The notes beneath the pieces are model-generated. The model was not told the origin of the DNA. It did no database searches and saw only the letters and a list, made by a program, of their open reading frames with translations. Below, in pieces: positions 8,035 to 15,878 of a stretch of DNA of 29,837 nt. The stretch spans positions 1-29,837 of the forward strand of contig CAYGUI010000013.1 in the NCBI GenBank assembly GCA_964353115.1, written 5' to 3'. The DNA comes from CAYGUI01 sp964353115. GTDB taxonomy: Bacteria > Pseudomonadota > Gammaproteobacteria > JAGOUU01. The stretch's first letter is position 1, and every line of letters begins with the position of its first letter. The position numbers were made by a program, and so were the translations under genes.

Positions 8035-10398
8035 ATGGCTGAAAACAATCAAATAATGCTTATCAATGCTACTGAAGAAGTTAGAGTGGCAATCCTTGAT
8101 GAGAACAAAACTCTCTTTGATCTTGATATAGAAAAACTTAGACCTCAAGAAGCAAAAAAGGCCAATATATATATCGGCAGAGTGACTAGAGTTGAAAAAA
8201 GTCTCCGCGCTGCATTTGTGGATTACGGGGCAAAAAGACAGGGATTTTTACCGCTTAAAGAGATAGATCCCAAGTATTTTACTGAAGGGACAAATATTAA
8301 CGAAAAAGACTTTGAAAGTGATTCATTAAATATAAAGGAATTAATAAAAGAAGGCTTAAAAGTTATCGTTCAGATAGATAAAGAGGAACGAGGAAATAAA
8401 GGCGCTGCCCTATCAACATATATCAGCATAGCTGGTAGATATATGGTTTTAATTCCTAATAATCCCAAAGCCGGCGGGATTTCTCGTCGTATAGTTGGAG
8501 AAGAAAGAGATGATTTACGACAAGCTTTAAGTCAAGTAAAAATCCCTGAAAATATGGGAGTTATAATTCGTACTGCCGGAGTTGGACATAGCCCCGAAGA
8601 TCTACAATACGACTTAGATGAATTATTACAATTATGGCAAGCAATTGATAAAGCAGCTAATCAAAATGAAGGTCCATGTTTACTACATAGAGAAAGCGAT
8701 ATCTTTATTCGCTCAGTTCGCGATTATTCATTAAAAAATATCTGTAAAATAATCATCGATAACAAAGATGTTTACGAAAAAATTAAGCAGTATATAACTT
8801 TCATGCACCCTGATTTAGCAAAAATAGTAACCCTATATCAAGGAAAAGTTCCTTTATTTGCTGAATATAATGTAGAAAAGCAGATAGATATTGTCTTTCA
8901 CAATCATGTCAAACTACCATCTGGTGGATCGATTGTTATTGATACTACTGAAGCACTAACTGCGATAGATGTAAACTCTTCTCAAGCTACAAAAGGTGGC
9001 GATATTGAAGAGACAGCTCTTAATACTAATATTGAAGCGGCAGAAGAAATTGCACGACAATTAAGAATTCGTGATATTGGTGGATTAGTTGTTATTGATT
9101 TTATTGATATGTATAGCATCGACAATCAAAGAAAAGTTAAAGATAAAATGAGCGATATGATTCGCTCAGATCGAGCTCGAGTTCAAACTGGACCGATTTC
9201 TAAATTTGGCTTAATGGAACTATCTAGACAGCGTTTAAGGCCGTCATTAGCAGAAAATACAAAAGTTACATGCCCACGTTGTCATGGAATTGGCAAAATC
9301 AGAACTATAGAATCAATATCATTAGAGGCAATGCGTAAAATTGAAGAAGAAATTGCAACCGCTAATTGCTCTGCTATACAGGCATTTTTGCCAGTAGATT
9401 TAGCTGCGTTTCTTGCTAATGAAAAACGTAATACTATTGCTCAACTTGAAACTAAGAATAATATAAAAATTTTTATTATTCCCGATCCTTATATTGAATC
9501 ACCAAATTTTGTTATTAAAAAAATAGAAGGCCTGAAAGATCCTTCTTTAAATAGCCCAAGCTATGAATTAATTCCTAATCCCCCGGAACCTCAACCACAT
9601 CCAATTAATGAACCACCGGAAGAGCCACTGGTACAAGCAGGAAGCACGCAAAACTTAAGAAAAACTGTTAGCAATGATAGTTTATTAAAACGTGTATGGA
9701 ATTATTTGTTTATTGGAGAAGAAGAGAAAAATACAGTTCAAGATCATCGCAAAAAACAACATATGCATAAAAAACATTATGTTGATTACAGTATTCATAA
9801 ATTAAAGCAAGAGCAAAAAGTTACTGAAGACAATGATAAATCTGAGCCCAAAATATTAGAAGATATTAAAATTAACTCTTCTCAAGGCGATAAACAACAA
9901 CAGCGTAAAAACAACCAAAGAAGGCATAATCAAAATCGTAATCGCCGCAGAAAACAAAACAAGAGTGAGCAGCAAACTGAAGGCCAAACTATAACCTCTA
10001 ATAATACTGAACAACCAAAAACTGAGCAAGCCAACGTTGGGCAGCCAAAAACTGAGCAACCAAAGAAGGAAGCGCCAGTTAAAGAAGCAGTGAAAGATAA
10101 TACGGTTAAACAACAGCATCCTAAAAATACTCAACATACTAAAACTCCTGCTGCGCCTGCGCCTGCGCCTGCGCCTGCGCCTGCGCCTGCGCCTAACAGA
10201 GTAGAACAAGTAAGTACTAATCCGGAAATGCCAGCAGAGATGAAAGAAAATGATGGCGATGAGAAAAAACCTAAGCAACACCAAAGAAGACCTGGAGCAA
10301 ATAGATTAGGAAATAGAAAAAAGTCTATAAAAAAATTAATAAAAATAAGCAAAAAGACGACCAAAACTCAGGAACGGAAAATAATTAAATGCTATTAA
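8035..10398 (+). CDS. rne: Ribonuclease E
   Basis: RNase E is the essential endoribonuclease for mRNA decay and rRNA/tRNA processing and the usual scaffold of the degradosome. The 787-residue protein has the S1 domain (about 37-125, NIYIGRVTRVEKSLRAAFVDYG), catalytic Asp312 in IDVNSS and Asp355 in VIDFID, both shifted by nine from E. coli Asp303 and Asp346, and the zinc link C413-P-R-C416. From about residue 510 the protein is low-complexity: Pro-rich, then Gln/Asn/Lys/Arg-rich, with an Arg-rich patch (NRNRRRKQNK) that resembles RNA-binding segments, then seven Ala-Pro units. Classical RhlB, enolase and PNPase binding sites are not recognisable. The tail is shorter than in E. coli (1061 residues). 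The last 10 bases overlap the next gene. Confidence 0.97.
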   Translation: MAENNQIMLINATEEVRVAILDENKTLFDLDIEKLRPQEAKKANIYIGRVTRVEKSLRAAFVDYGAKRQGFLPLKEIDPKYFTEGTNINEKDFESDSLNIKELIKEGLKVIVQIDKEERGNKGAALSTYISIAGRYMVLIPNNPKAGGISRRIVGEERDDLRQALSQVKIPENMGVIIRTAGVGHSPEDLQYDLDELLQLWQAIDKAANQNEGPCLLHRESDIFIRSVRDYSLKNICKIIIDNKDVYEKIKQYITFMHPDLAKIVTLYQGKVPLFAEYNVEKQIDIVFHNHVKLPSGGSIVIDTTEALTAIDVNSSQATKGGDIEETALNTNIEAAEEIARQLRIRDIGGLVVIDFIDMYSIDNQRKVKDKMSDMIRSDRARVQTGPISKFGLMELSRQRLRPSLAENTKVTCPRCHGIGKIRTIESISLEAMRKIEEEIATANCSAIQAFLPVDLAAFLANEKRNTIAQLETKNNIKIFIIPDPYIESPNFVIKKIEGLKDPSLNSPSYELIPNPPEPQPHPINEPPEEPLVQAGSTQNLRKTVSNDSLLKRVWNYLFIGEEEKNTVQDHRKKQHMHKKHYVDYSIHKLKQEQKVTEDNDKSEPKILEDIKINSSQGDKQQQRKNNQRRHNQNRNRRRKQNKSEQQTEGQTITSNNTEQPKTEQANVGQPKTEQPKKEAPVKEAVKDNTVKQQHPKNTQHTKTPAAPAPAPAPAPAPAPNRVEQVSTNPEMPAEMKENDGDEKKPKQHQRRPGANRLGNRKKSIKKLIKISKKTTKTQERKIIKCY
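10012..10059 (+). repeat. 18-base direct repeat in the rne tail
   Basis: CARCCAAAAACTGAGCAA occurs at 10012-10029 and 10042-10059 with one mismatch (A or G at the third base), offset by 30 bases. It encodes a repeated QPKTEQ peptide in the disordered tail of RNase E and is in frame, pointing to growth of the tail by short duplication. Confidence 0.7.
10153..10194 (+). repeat. Hexanucleotide microsatellite (GCGCCT)7 in rne
   Basis: Seven perfect copies of GCGCCT encode seven Ala-Pro dipeptides in the RNase E tail, after the related codons CCTGCT. The unit length is a multiple of three, so gain or loss of copies would change tail length without breaking the frame. Its GC content stands out sharply against the surrounding A+T-rich DNA. 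Confidence 0.9.
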
Positions 10399-11174
10399 TG
10401 AAAAAAGCTTCTATATTTTTAGAAAAAATAAAAATAGAGCAAGCTAATTTAAAAAAACAAAATATTTTATTTTTTAATTCTTTAGTTGAATATTTATATG
10501 TTTTAAAAAATGCCTTAGAATTTAGTAGTGGAATACGTAGTGAAATAGCAAGAAATTTGCTAATTAATAAAATAGAATACTTAAGAGAAGAAGATGACGA
10601 GGAGGAGAATTCCACTCCTCCGACAGTTATAGAAACAGCTTCTCATGAATCAATTGATGGCATGGATGAAATATTAAAATTAATGATTGAAACTCATGGT
10701 GCTATTATTTCTGATCAATTAAGATCTAATTTATTAAGAGTTTGTTCAGATTATACTTTTGATTCTTCTTTTATAATTGAAAGGTTTTATGACAATATAG
10801 TAAAAAATATATCTATTACTAATAATAAAATTAATTTTTTACCCCCAAGTATTACAACTTCTGATTCAATAACTGATAAAGTTGATGATGCTCTTGCCAA
10901 AAGAAAATCACCTCCCAAACCTTCTGGAAGCTTTGGAGCACCACAGCAGACATTATTTTTAGATTCATCTGGGCAGTTTTATGATCCTGCTTATGTTGCA
11001 ACATGTCAGTGGCTAAACTCTTGTGATTATCATCTTGGATTTTCATCTCCAGAGATTCTGCCAGATATTATAAGTTTAGTGTATAACGCTAATAATACTT
11101 TAATGCAAGATATGTCAGTATTTGCAGCTAATTTACAAAAAACAGCAGCACCTCGCAGTGCATTACGAGCTTAA
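10389..11174 (+). CDS. Unrecognised 261-residue protein downstream of rne
   Basis: I do not recognise this protein. It has no signal peptide or membrane span. The N-terminal 70 residues look helical and basic (KKASIFLEKIKIEQANLKK), then comes an acidic stretch EEDDEEE near residue 70. A second helical region follows (about 90-140), then a Ser/Pro/Lys-rich linker (about 155-185, KRKSPPKPSGSFG), and a C-terminal part with FLDSSGQFYDPAYV and a Trp (about 190-250). The ATG at 10389 overlaps the rne stop by 10 bases and has only a weak GGAA; an ATG at 10398 shares TAATG with the rne stop and is a good alternative by coupling. The codon content is as A+T-rich as its neighbours. It could be a lineage-specific or host-directed protein; no function is assigned. 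Confidence 0.75.
   Translation: MLLMKKASIFLEKIKIEQANLKKQNILFFNSLVEYLYVLKNALEFSSGIRSEIARNLLINKIEYLREEDDEEENSTPPTVIETASHESIDGMDEILKLMIETHGAIISDQLRSNLLRVCSDYTFDSSFIIERFYDNIVKNISITNNKINFLPPSITTSDSITDKVDDALAKRKSPPKPSGSFGAPQQTLFLDSSGQFYDPAYVATCQWLNSCDYHLGFSSPEILPDIISLVYNANNTLMQDMSVFAANLQKTAAPRSALRA
10601..10621 (+). repeat. Hairpin GGAGGAG / CTCCTCC inside the orphan gene
   Basis: GGAGGAG at 10601-10607 and CTCCTCC at 10615-10621 form a seven-base-pair stem around the loop AATTCCA. It follows the acidic codon run of the orphan protein. GGAGGAG by itself would be a strong ribosome binding site, but the stem hides it and no start codon follows at suitable spacing. It may pause ribosomes or be a chance product of the Glu-codon run. 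Confidence 0.5.
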
Positions 11175-11878
11175 CCAAATTCAGCTATAAACTGCTCTAA
11201 GTCTTCTTTGGTGTTAATGTCATGCGGTATTTTATCACTAACAACGCTTGTTGATATTTTATAACCATAATAGATAGCACGTAATTGCTCAAGACGCTCT
11301 GTGGTTTCCATTTCACAAGGTTTTAATTTTAAATATTTGCGCAAAAAACTAGCTCTATAGCCATAAATTCCCACGTGATGCCAAGAAGTAGTAACCGCTT
11401 CACGTGTGAAATATATCGCCTGATTATCATAGTTTAATATAGCTTTAACTACATTTTTATTACCCAGATCCTCTTGAGATATTTTTTTTACTAATGTCGC
11501 AATACTTGCATCTTGGTTCAAAGTTAAGTTTTTTGCGAGGTTATCTAAATATTGCGCCGGTATATAAGGAACATCTGCTTGTAAATTTACGATGATATCA
11601 TCATCATTAAGATTTAATATATTAGCTGCCTGGGCTATACGTGCAGTTCCATTCTCAGCTTCTATTGTTTTTACAATATCAGCACCAAAAGATTTAGCAC
11701 AATCTAAAACCTCAGAAGCATCACTTGCGATATAAACTTTTTTTGCTTTAGATTTTATAGCTTGCTCATAAACATGCTGAATAAGAGGCTTTCCCGCTAT
11801 ATTTAATAAAACCTTATTAGGAAGGCGTGAAGAGTTAAGTCGTGCAGGTATAATTATGTGATATGGGGCACTACTCAT
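11171..11878 (-). CDS. kdsB: CMP-Kdo synthetase (3-deoxy-manno-octulosonate cytidylyltransferase)
   Basis: KdsB activates Kdo with CTP so that it can be added to lipid A, an essential step of lipopolysaccharide synthesis. The N-terminal signature [17 protein letters not shown], the sugar-binding region NLQADVPYI and [14 protein letters not shown] are typical. I start at the ATG at 11878 (235 residues), which overlaps the ycaR stop by eight bases; an in-frame ATG at 11896 and a TTG at 11902 would add residues with no counterpart in the family. The stop codon shares the palindrome TTAA with the stop of the convergent orphan gene. It ends the long leftward lipid A cluster. Confidence 0.95.
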   Translation of the reverse strand: MSSAPYHIIIPARLNSSRLPNKVLLNIAGKPLIQHVYEQAIKSKAKKVYIASDASEVLDCAKSFGADIVKTIEAENGTARIAQAANILNLNDDDIIVNLQADVPYIPAQYLDNLAKNLTLNQDASIATLVKKISQEDLGNKNVVKAILNYDNQAIYFTREAVTTSWHHVGIYGYRASFLRKYLKLKPCEMETTERLEQLRAIYYGYKISTSVVSDKIPHDINTKEDLEQFIAEFG

Positions 11879-12053
11879 TTGTTCTACGCGCCTCATTTTC
11901 AAGCATTACTGGTACACCATCTTTAATAGGAAATGCTAATTTATCAAAATTACAAATTAATTCCTGAGAATCAGCCTCATATTCTAGATGTCCCTTACAT
12001 AATGGGCATACTAGCATCGCTAATATATTTTTGTTTTGTGATTTTTCTGTCAT
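11871..12053 (-). CDS. ycaR: Trm112/YcaR-like zinc-ribbon protein (UPF0434)
   Basis: This 60-residue protein belongs to the family of E. coli YcaR. Cys16 and Cys19 (LVCPLCKG) and Cys34 ([21 protein letters not shown]) match the pattern seen in YcaR. Relatives of Trm112 act as small partners that stabilise methyltransferases, but the bacterial role is less clear. Placement between lpxK and kdsB is the classic gammaproteobacterial order. The ATG at 12053 is needed because the next Met would remove the conserved residues before the first Cys pair; this makes it overlap the end of lpxK by 59 bases, which is unusually long. Confidence 0.92.
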   Translation of the reverse strand: MTEKSQNKNILAMLVCPLCKGHLEYEADSQELICNFDKLAFPIKDGVPVMLENEARRTNE

Positions 12054-13014
12054 AAAGTTTTTGCTTAAGTTTATTTTCTACTTCTTGAGTTAATACAGCC
12101 TCTACCTTTAAATAAAAAATATTTTTTAAATTAAAGCTTTCGCACTTAACTGAATCTTTTTCCGTCATTATTATAATAAAATTATCAAATTTTTCGAAAT
12201 CTGTTTTTTTAAATTTATAATGATCTGGATATGATATTTTTTTAGTTAAATTTATACCCATATTTATTAAACTACTAAAAAAACCGTCAGGATTTCCTAT
12301 TGCACATATGGCTACTATATCTTTGTTATAAAAATAATTTAAATTTAGCTTTGCATTATTATACATATTATAAAAATATATGGGATTTAACTTAAAACCT
12401 TCATTTTTACTTAAAATTAAATCAACTGATTTTAACCGGGACACTGGCTCACGAAGAGGGCCTGCTGGCAGCAATAATTTATTCCCAAATTTTAACTTAT
12501 TATCTACAACAGCTATTTCAAAGTCGCGCGCTAATTTATAATGCTGTAATCCATCATCTGAAATTATTACATTACCTAGATTATATTTTTTTATAATTCT
12601 TACCGCTTCAACTCTATTTTTTCCAACTAAAACTGAAATTTTAAGTAAGTCTAAATTATTTGCTAATAATTTTGCCTCGTCACCTATTTTATTCGCTGAA
12701 TCATTAGAATCAGCTATATGTATTTTATTTAAATTAACGCCAAAACCACGAATAATCACAGCAGGCCTAAGACCCATGCTCTTTAATAATTTGGCGAAAT
12801 ACAAGACCAATGGTGTTTTACCAACACCTCCAACAGTAATATTCCCAATTATTATTATTGGAATATCAATTTTACTATTTTTGAAAAATAAATTTAGAAA
12901 AAATTTACGGGTAATAATAATTAAATAATATATTAGGCTAGCTGGAATTAATAAAAATAATATTGGGTGTATTTTTTTTCTATACCAAAGATTGAATATT
13001 TTTTTGTGCAGCAT
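11995..13014 (-). CDS. lpxK: Tetraacyldisaccharide 4'-kinase LpxK
   Basis: LpxK phosphorylates the lipid A precursor at the 4' position at the inner face of the inner membrane. A hydrophobic N-terminal anchor (about residues 16-34) precedes the P-loop [12 protein letters not shown] at 57-68; [12 protein letters not shown] and [15 protein letters not shown] are further hallmarks. I start at the ATG at 13014 (339 residues), which aligns with the family start; upstream Met codons at 13038 and 13047 would lie deeper in msbA. Even so it overlaps msbA by 35 bases at its start and ycaR by 59 bases at its end. The C-terminal 15-20 residues, which lie over ycaR, look unlike the family. Confidence 0.94.
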   Translation of the reverse strand: MLHKKIFNLWYRKKIHPILFLLIPASLIYYLIIITRKFFLNLFFKNSKIDIPIIIIGNITVGGVGKTPLVLYFAKLLKSMGLRPAVIIRGFGVNLNKIHIADSNDSANKIGDEAKLLANNLDLLKISVLVGKNRVEAVRIIKKYNLGNVIISDDGLQHYKLARDFEIAVVDNKLKFGNKLLLPAGPLREPVSRLKSVDLILSKNEGFKLNPIYFYNMYNNAKLNLNYFYNKDIVAICAIGNPDGFFSSLINMGINLTKKISYPDHYKFKKTDFEKFDNFIIIMTEKDSVKCESFNLKNIFYLKVEAVLTQEVENKLKQKLYDRKITKQKYISDASMPIM

Positions 13015-14761
13015 ACTGAATATTATGCATAGCTGCATAACTGCCATTTTTATCTAAAAGCTCTTGGTGAGATCCTATCTCAGATATTTCACCATGATCT
13101 AATACGATAATTTTATTAGCATTTCTAATTGTTGATAATCTATGAGCTATGACTATAGTTGTACGATTTTTCATAAGCTCATCCAATGCACATTGTATTT
13201 TTGACTCGGATTCTGAATCTAAACTAGCAGTTGCCTCATCAAGCAATAAAATCGGTGCATCCTTAAGTATTGCCCGAGCAATAGCAATCCTCTGCCGCTG
13301 ACCACCTGATAACATCACACCATCTTCTCCGACAATCGTGTCAAATTTCTGGGGTAAATTTTCAATAAAGCTTAAAGCCTGTGCTTTTTTAACAGCTTTT
13401 ACAACATCTTCAAATTTAAAATCTTTTTTAAGGCCAAATACTATATTCTCATAAATACTTGCATTAAATAAAAACACTTTTTGCTCTACTATCGCTATTT
13501 GCTCTCTTAACCACAGTAAATCAAAGTCTTTAATATCCAAATTAGCTAATTTTATTTGACCAAAATAATTTGTATAAAATTGTAACAGTAGATTAATTAA
13601 CGTACTTTTACCCGAGCCGCTACTACCAACCAATGCCACTACTTCTCCAGCATTAATACTAAAAGAAATATTATTAAGGGCATAGTTTTTATTATTAGGA
13701 TATTTAAAACTTAAGTTATTAAACTCTATACTTAATTTGTTATTAAAATTATTTTTGCTACCACCACCCTTTTCTTCTTGTAAATCAATAATATTAAATA
13801 CTGTTTCTAAAGCAGCCATACTACGTTGAAAATTTTCATTAATATTTGATATATCTTTTAGAGGATTTAATAATGCTAAAGCTGCACCGAATAAAGAAAC
13901 TGAAGCACCATATGTTATAGAAGATGGTAATATTTGATTATGTGACATTGAGTCACTTAAGGAAAAATAAGCAACAATAGACAACCCAAAACCACCGAAA
14001 AAATAAATTAAAGACTTATTAATATTTTTTGTTAAAACTATTTTTATCTGCTCTTTATTAAAGCTACGTTGTAATTGATCAAACTTATTAGCTATATCTT
14101 GCGTTCCACCATACACTCTAATAATTTTATATCCTTGGACAGATTCCTTAGCTAAATCAGTTATTTTAGCCATTATATTCTGCGTGCGTCTGCTAATTTT
14201 AAAAAATCTTTTATTAGAATATAAAAAAAGTAACGTGATAATTGGTCCAATAATAAAAATTGCTAATGATACAACCGGGCTAGTTGTTATCATGAGTAAA
14301 ATTAAAAATATTATTGTTGCTGATTCACGAAAAAAATCATTAATTGCGGATGACGCAACCGAAGATAATTGAGCTACGTTATAGTTAATAACTGACAATA
14401 ATTCTCCACTAGACTTATTTTCAATAAAGGTTATTGGGGAGGTTAAATATTTGTGAAGTACTTGATAGCGAAGTTTTCTTATTATTATATTGCTTACTTT
14501 GGTCATGGTCACCGCAGCAACAGCTCCAAAAATACCTCGAAACAAAAATAAAAATGGAATAGATAATATTATATTAATCAACACATTATTTTTTTTACCT
14601 AAAACACCGTTATCAATCAAGGGTTTTATTAATTTAATAATGTAAGCATCTATCCCTGCGTAAAAAACAGAGAATATTACTGATGCAATAAAAAGCCATT
14701 TTGATGGAGCAAGATATTCACGTAATAATCTTTTATATAAAGATGATTTTTTTATTTTCAT
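12980..14761 (-). CDS. msbA: Lipid A ABC transporter MsbA (ATPase/permease)
   Basis: MsbA flips lipid A-core from the inner to the outer leaflet of the inner membrane, working as a homodimer. The 593-residue protein has an N-terminal permease domain with six spans (about 20-300) and a nucleotide-binding domain with Walker A GSSGSGKS at 379-386, the signature LSGGQ at 484-488, Walker B ILLLDE ending at Glu509, and the switch His540. Length is close to E. coli MsbA (582). The location directly before lpxK identifies it as MsbA rather than another exporter. The last 35 bases overlap lpxK. Confidence 0.94.
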   Translation of the reverse strand: MKIKKSSLYKRLLREYLAPSKWLFIASVIFSVFYAGIDAYIIKLIKPLIDNGVLGKKNNVLINIILSIPFLFLFRGIFGAVAAVTMTKVSNIIIRKLRYQVLHKYLTSPITFIENKSSGELLSVINYNVAQLSSVASSAINDFFRESATIIFLILLMITTSPVVSLAIFIIGPIITLLFLYSNKRFFKISRRTQNIMAKITDLAKESVQGYKIIRVYGGTQDIANKFDQLQRSFNKEQIKIVLTKNINKSLIYFFGGFGLSIVAYFSLSDSMSHNQILPSSITYGASVSLFGAALALLNPLKDISNINENFQRSMAALETVFNIIDLQEEKGGGSKNNFNNKLSIEFNNLSFKYPNNKNYALNNISFSINAGEVVALVGSSGSGKSTLINLLLQFYTNYFGQIKLANLDIKDFDLLWLREQIAIVEQKVFLFNASIYENIVFGLKKDFKFEDVVKAVKKAQALSFIENLPQKFDTIVGEDGVMLSGGQRQRIAIARAILKDAPILLLDEATASLDSESESKIQCALDELMKNRTTIVIAHRLSTIRNANKIIVLDHGEISEIGSHQELLDKNGSYAAMHNIQYAAQKNIQSLV

Positions 14762-14777
14762 TTTTTAAGGATTGAAA

Positions 14778-15191
14778 TCAGCTGCTCTGTTGTTTAGCGC
14801 TTATACTAACACGGTTAAACCCTAATTTTCCAGCAGCATCAAGGACTAGAACAACTGCTTTATGCGGACTATCAGCATCTGCACTAATGATAAAAGGTAT
14901 CGTATTATCATTATTTGATTGCTTACGTATTTCTTGTCGTAAAAGGTCTACATTTGCCCCAATCTTATTTGCGTTAACATAAAAATTACCCTCTTTATCA
15001 ACACTCACTTCAACCATTTGGGCCGTTACTGCCTTGCTACTTGATTCAGCGCTCGGCAAATCAACTTTTATTTGTGTTTCACGAGTAAAAGTTGTCGTTA
15101 CCATAAAAAATATAAGCAATAAAAAAACTACGTCGATTAGTGATGTTATATTTGGCTCAACATCTTCTCTTTGCTTCGATCGAAAATTCAC
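14778..15191 (-). CDS. exbD: ExbD/TolR family biopolymer transport protein, GTG start
   Basis: ExbD-type proteins form, with ExbB, a proton-driven motor in the inner membrane. The 137-residue protein has a short cytosolic N-terminus, one membrane span at about 18-35 containing the proton-carrying Asp20 (SLIDVVFLLLIFFMV) and a periplasmic domain. It starts at a GTG that overlaps the exbB stop as GTGA, with GGAGG just upstream, so translation is probably coupled. This second ExbBD pair next to msbA/lpxK is common in gammaproteobacteria; no TonB gene is in the window, so its output protein is unknown. Confidence 0.92.
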   Translation of the reverse strand: MNFRSKQREDVEPNITSLIDVVFLLLIFFMVTTTFTRETQIKVDLPSAESSSKAVTAQMVEVSVDKEGNFYVNANKIGANVDLLRQEIRKQSNNDNTIPFIISADADSPHKAVVLVLDAAGKLGFNRVSISAKQQSS

Positions 15192-15853
15192 ACTTCCTCC
15201 TTAGCTTCAACACTTTCTTCATCGTTTATTTCACTTTCTTGCATTTGATCTTTGAGCTTATTAAGTTCATCAAGCAAATTTAAAGCTTCTTGCTCCATTT
15301 TGATAGCTAAATCATCTATCCGGCGCTGAAAATAACGGTATACCATAACAGCTGGAATAGCTATAATTAATCCCGCAGCTGTAGTAATTAAAGCCTCTGA
15401 AATACCCCCAGCTAAATTAGTAGCATTACCAACACCATTTTTATTGATACTATTAAATACATCTATCATGCCAAAAACTGTGCCGAGTAACCCCAGTAGT
15501 GGCGCTGTTGCCGAAATAGTTCCAAGTGCATTTAAATTTTTTTCTAATTTATGAACAATATGTCTTCCCGCTTCTTCTATATGCTCTTTTGCAATATCTC
15601 GTGATTTGTGAGCATAAAGTAAGGCGGTTGCCATAATAAATCCTAATGGCGAATTATTTTTTAGACTTTTAATCCACGGACTACTAATTGACTCTTTTTT
15701 TATATTATCTAAAATTTTATTGCATAAATCTTTCGGAGCTACCTTTTTTTCCTGTAAATTTATACAACGCTCAACAATAACGGCAAGAGCAATAATTGAA
15801 CTTGCTATTAAAGGGATCATTAACCATCCACCAGCAATAATAATATTTAGCAT
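15188..15853 (-). CDS. exbB: MotA/TolQ/ExbB family proton channel protein
   Basis: This 221-residue inner-membrane protein pairs with the ExbD encoded next. It shows the first span at about 8-28, a cytosolic loop, and two further spans at about 105-130 and 150-172 with the family pattern TISATAPLLGLLGTVFGMIDVF and AGGISEALITTAAGLIIAIPA. The C-terminus is acidic and coiled-coil-like. Its ribosome binding site AAGGAGG, five bases before the ATG, is the strongest in the window. It lies between comEC and exbD as in Pseudomonas and relatives. Confidence 0.93.
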   Translation of the reverse strand: MLNIIIAGGWLMIPLIASSIIALAVIVERCINLQEKKVAPKDLCNKILDNIKKESISSPWIKSLKNNSPLGFIMATALLYAHKSRDIAKEHIEEAGRHIVHKLEKNLNALGTISATAPLLGLLGTVFGMIDVFNSINKNGVGNATNLAGGISEALITTAAGLIIAIPAVMVYRYFQRRIDDLAIKMEQEALNLLDELNKLKDQMQESEINDEESVEAKEEV

Positions 15854-15878
15854 AAATCCTCCTTGATATTATTTATTA

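Noticed and set aside
9856..10364. Minus-strand frames with a run of arginines or Gly-Ala repeats
   Set aside because: They are the antisense reading of the GCGCCT repeat and the low-complexity rne tail; there is no ribosome binding site and no recognisable domain.
10385..10615. Minus-strand frame with poly-serine
   Set aside because: It is the antisense of the acidic codon run in the orphan gene and has no other support.
13014..13047. Earlier Met codons (13038, 13047) for lpxK
   Set aside because: They would add residues absent from the family and enlarge the overlap with msbA; the ATG at 13014 fits the family start.
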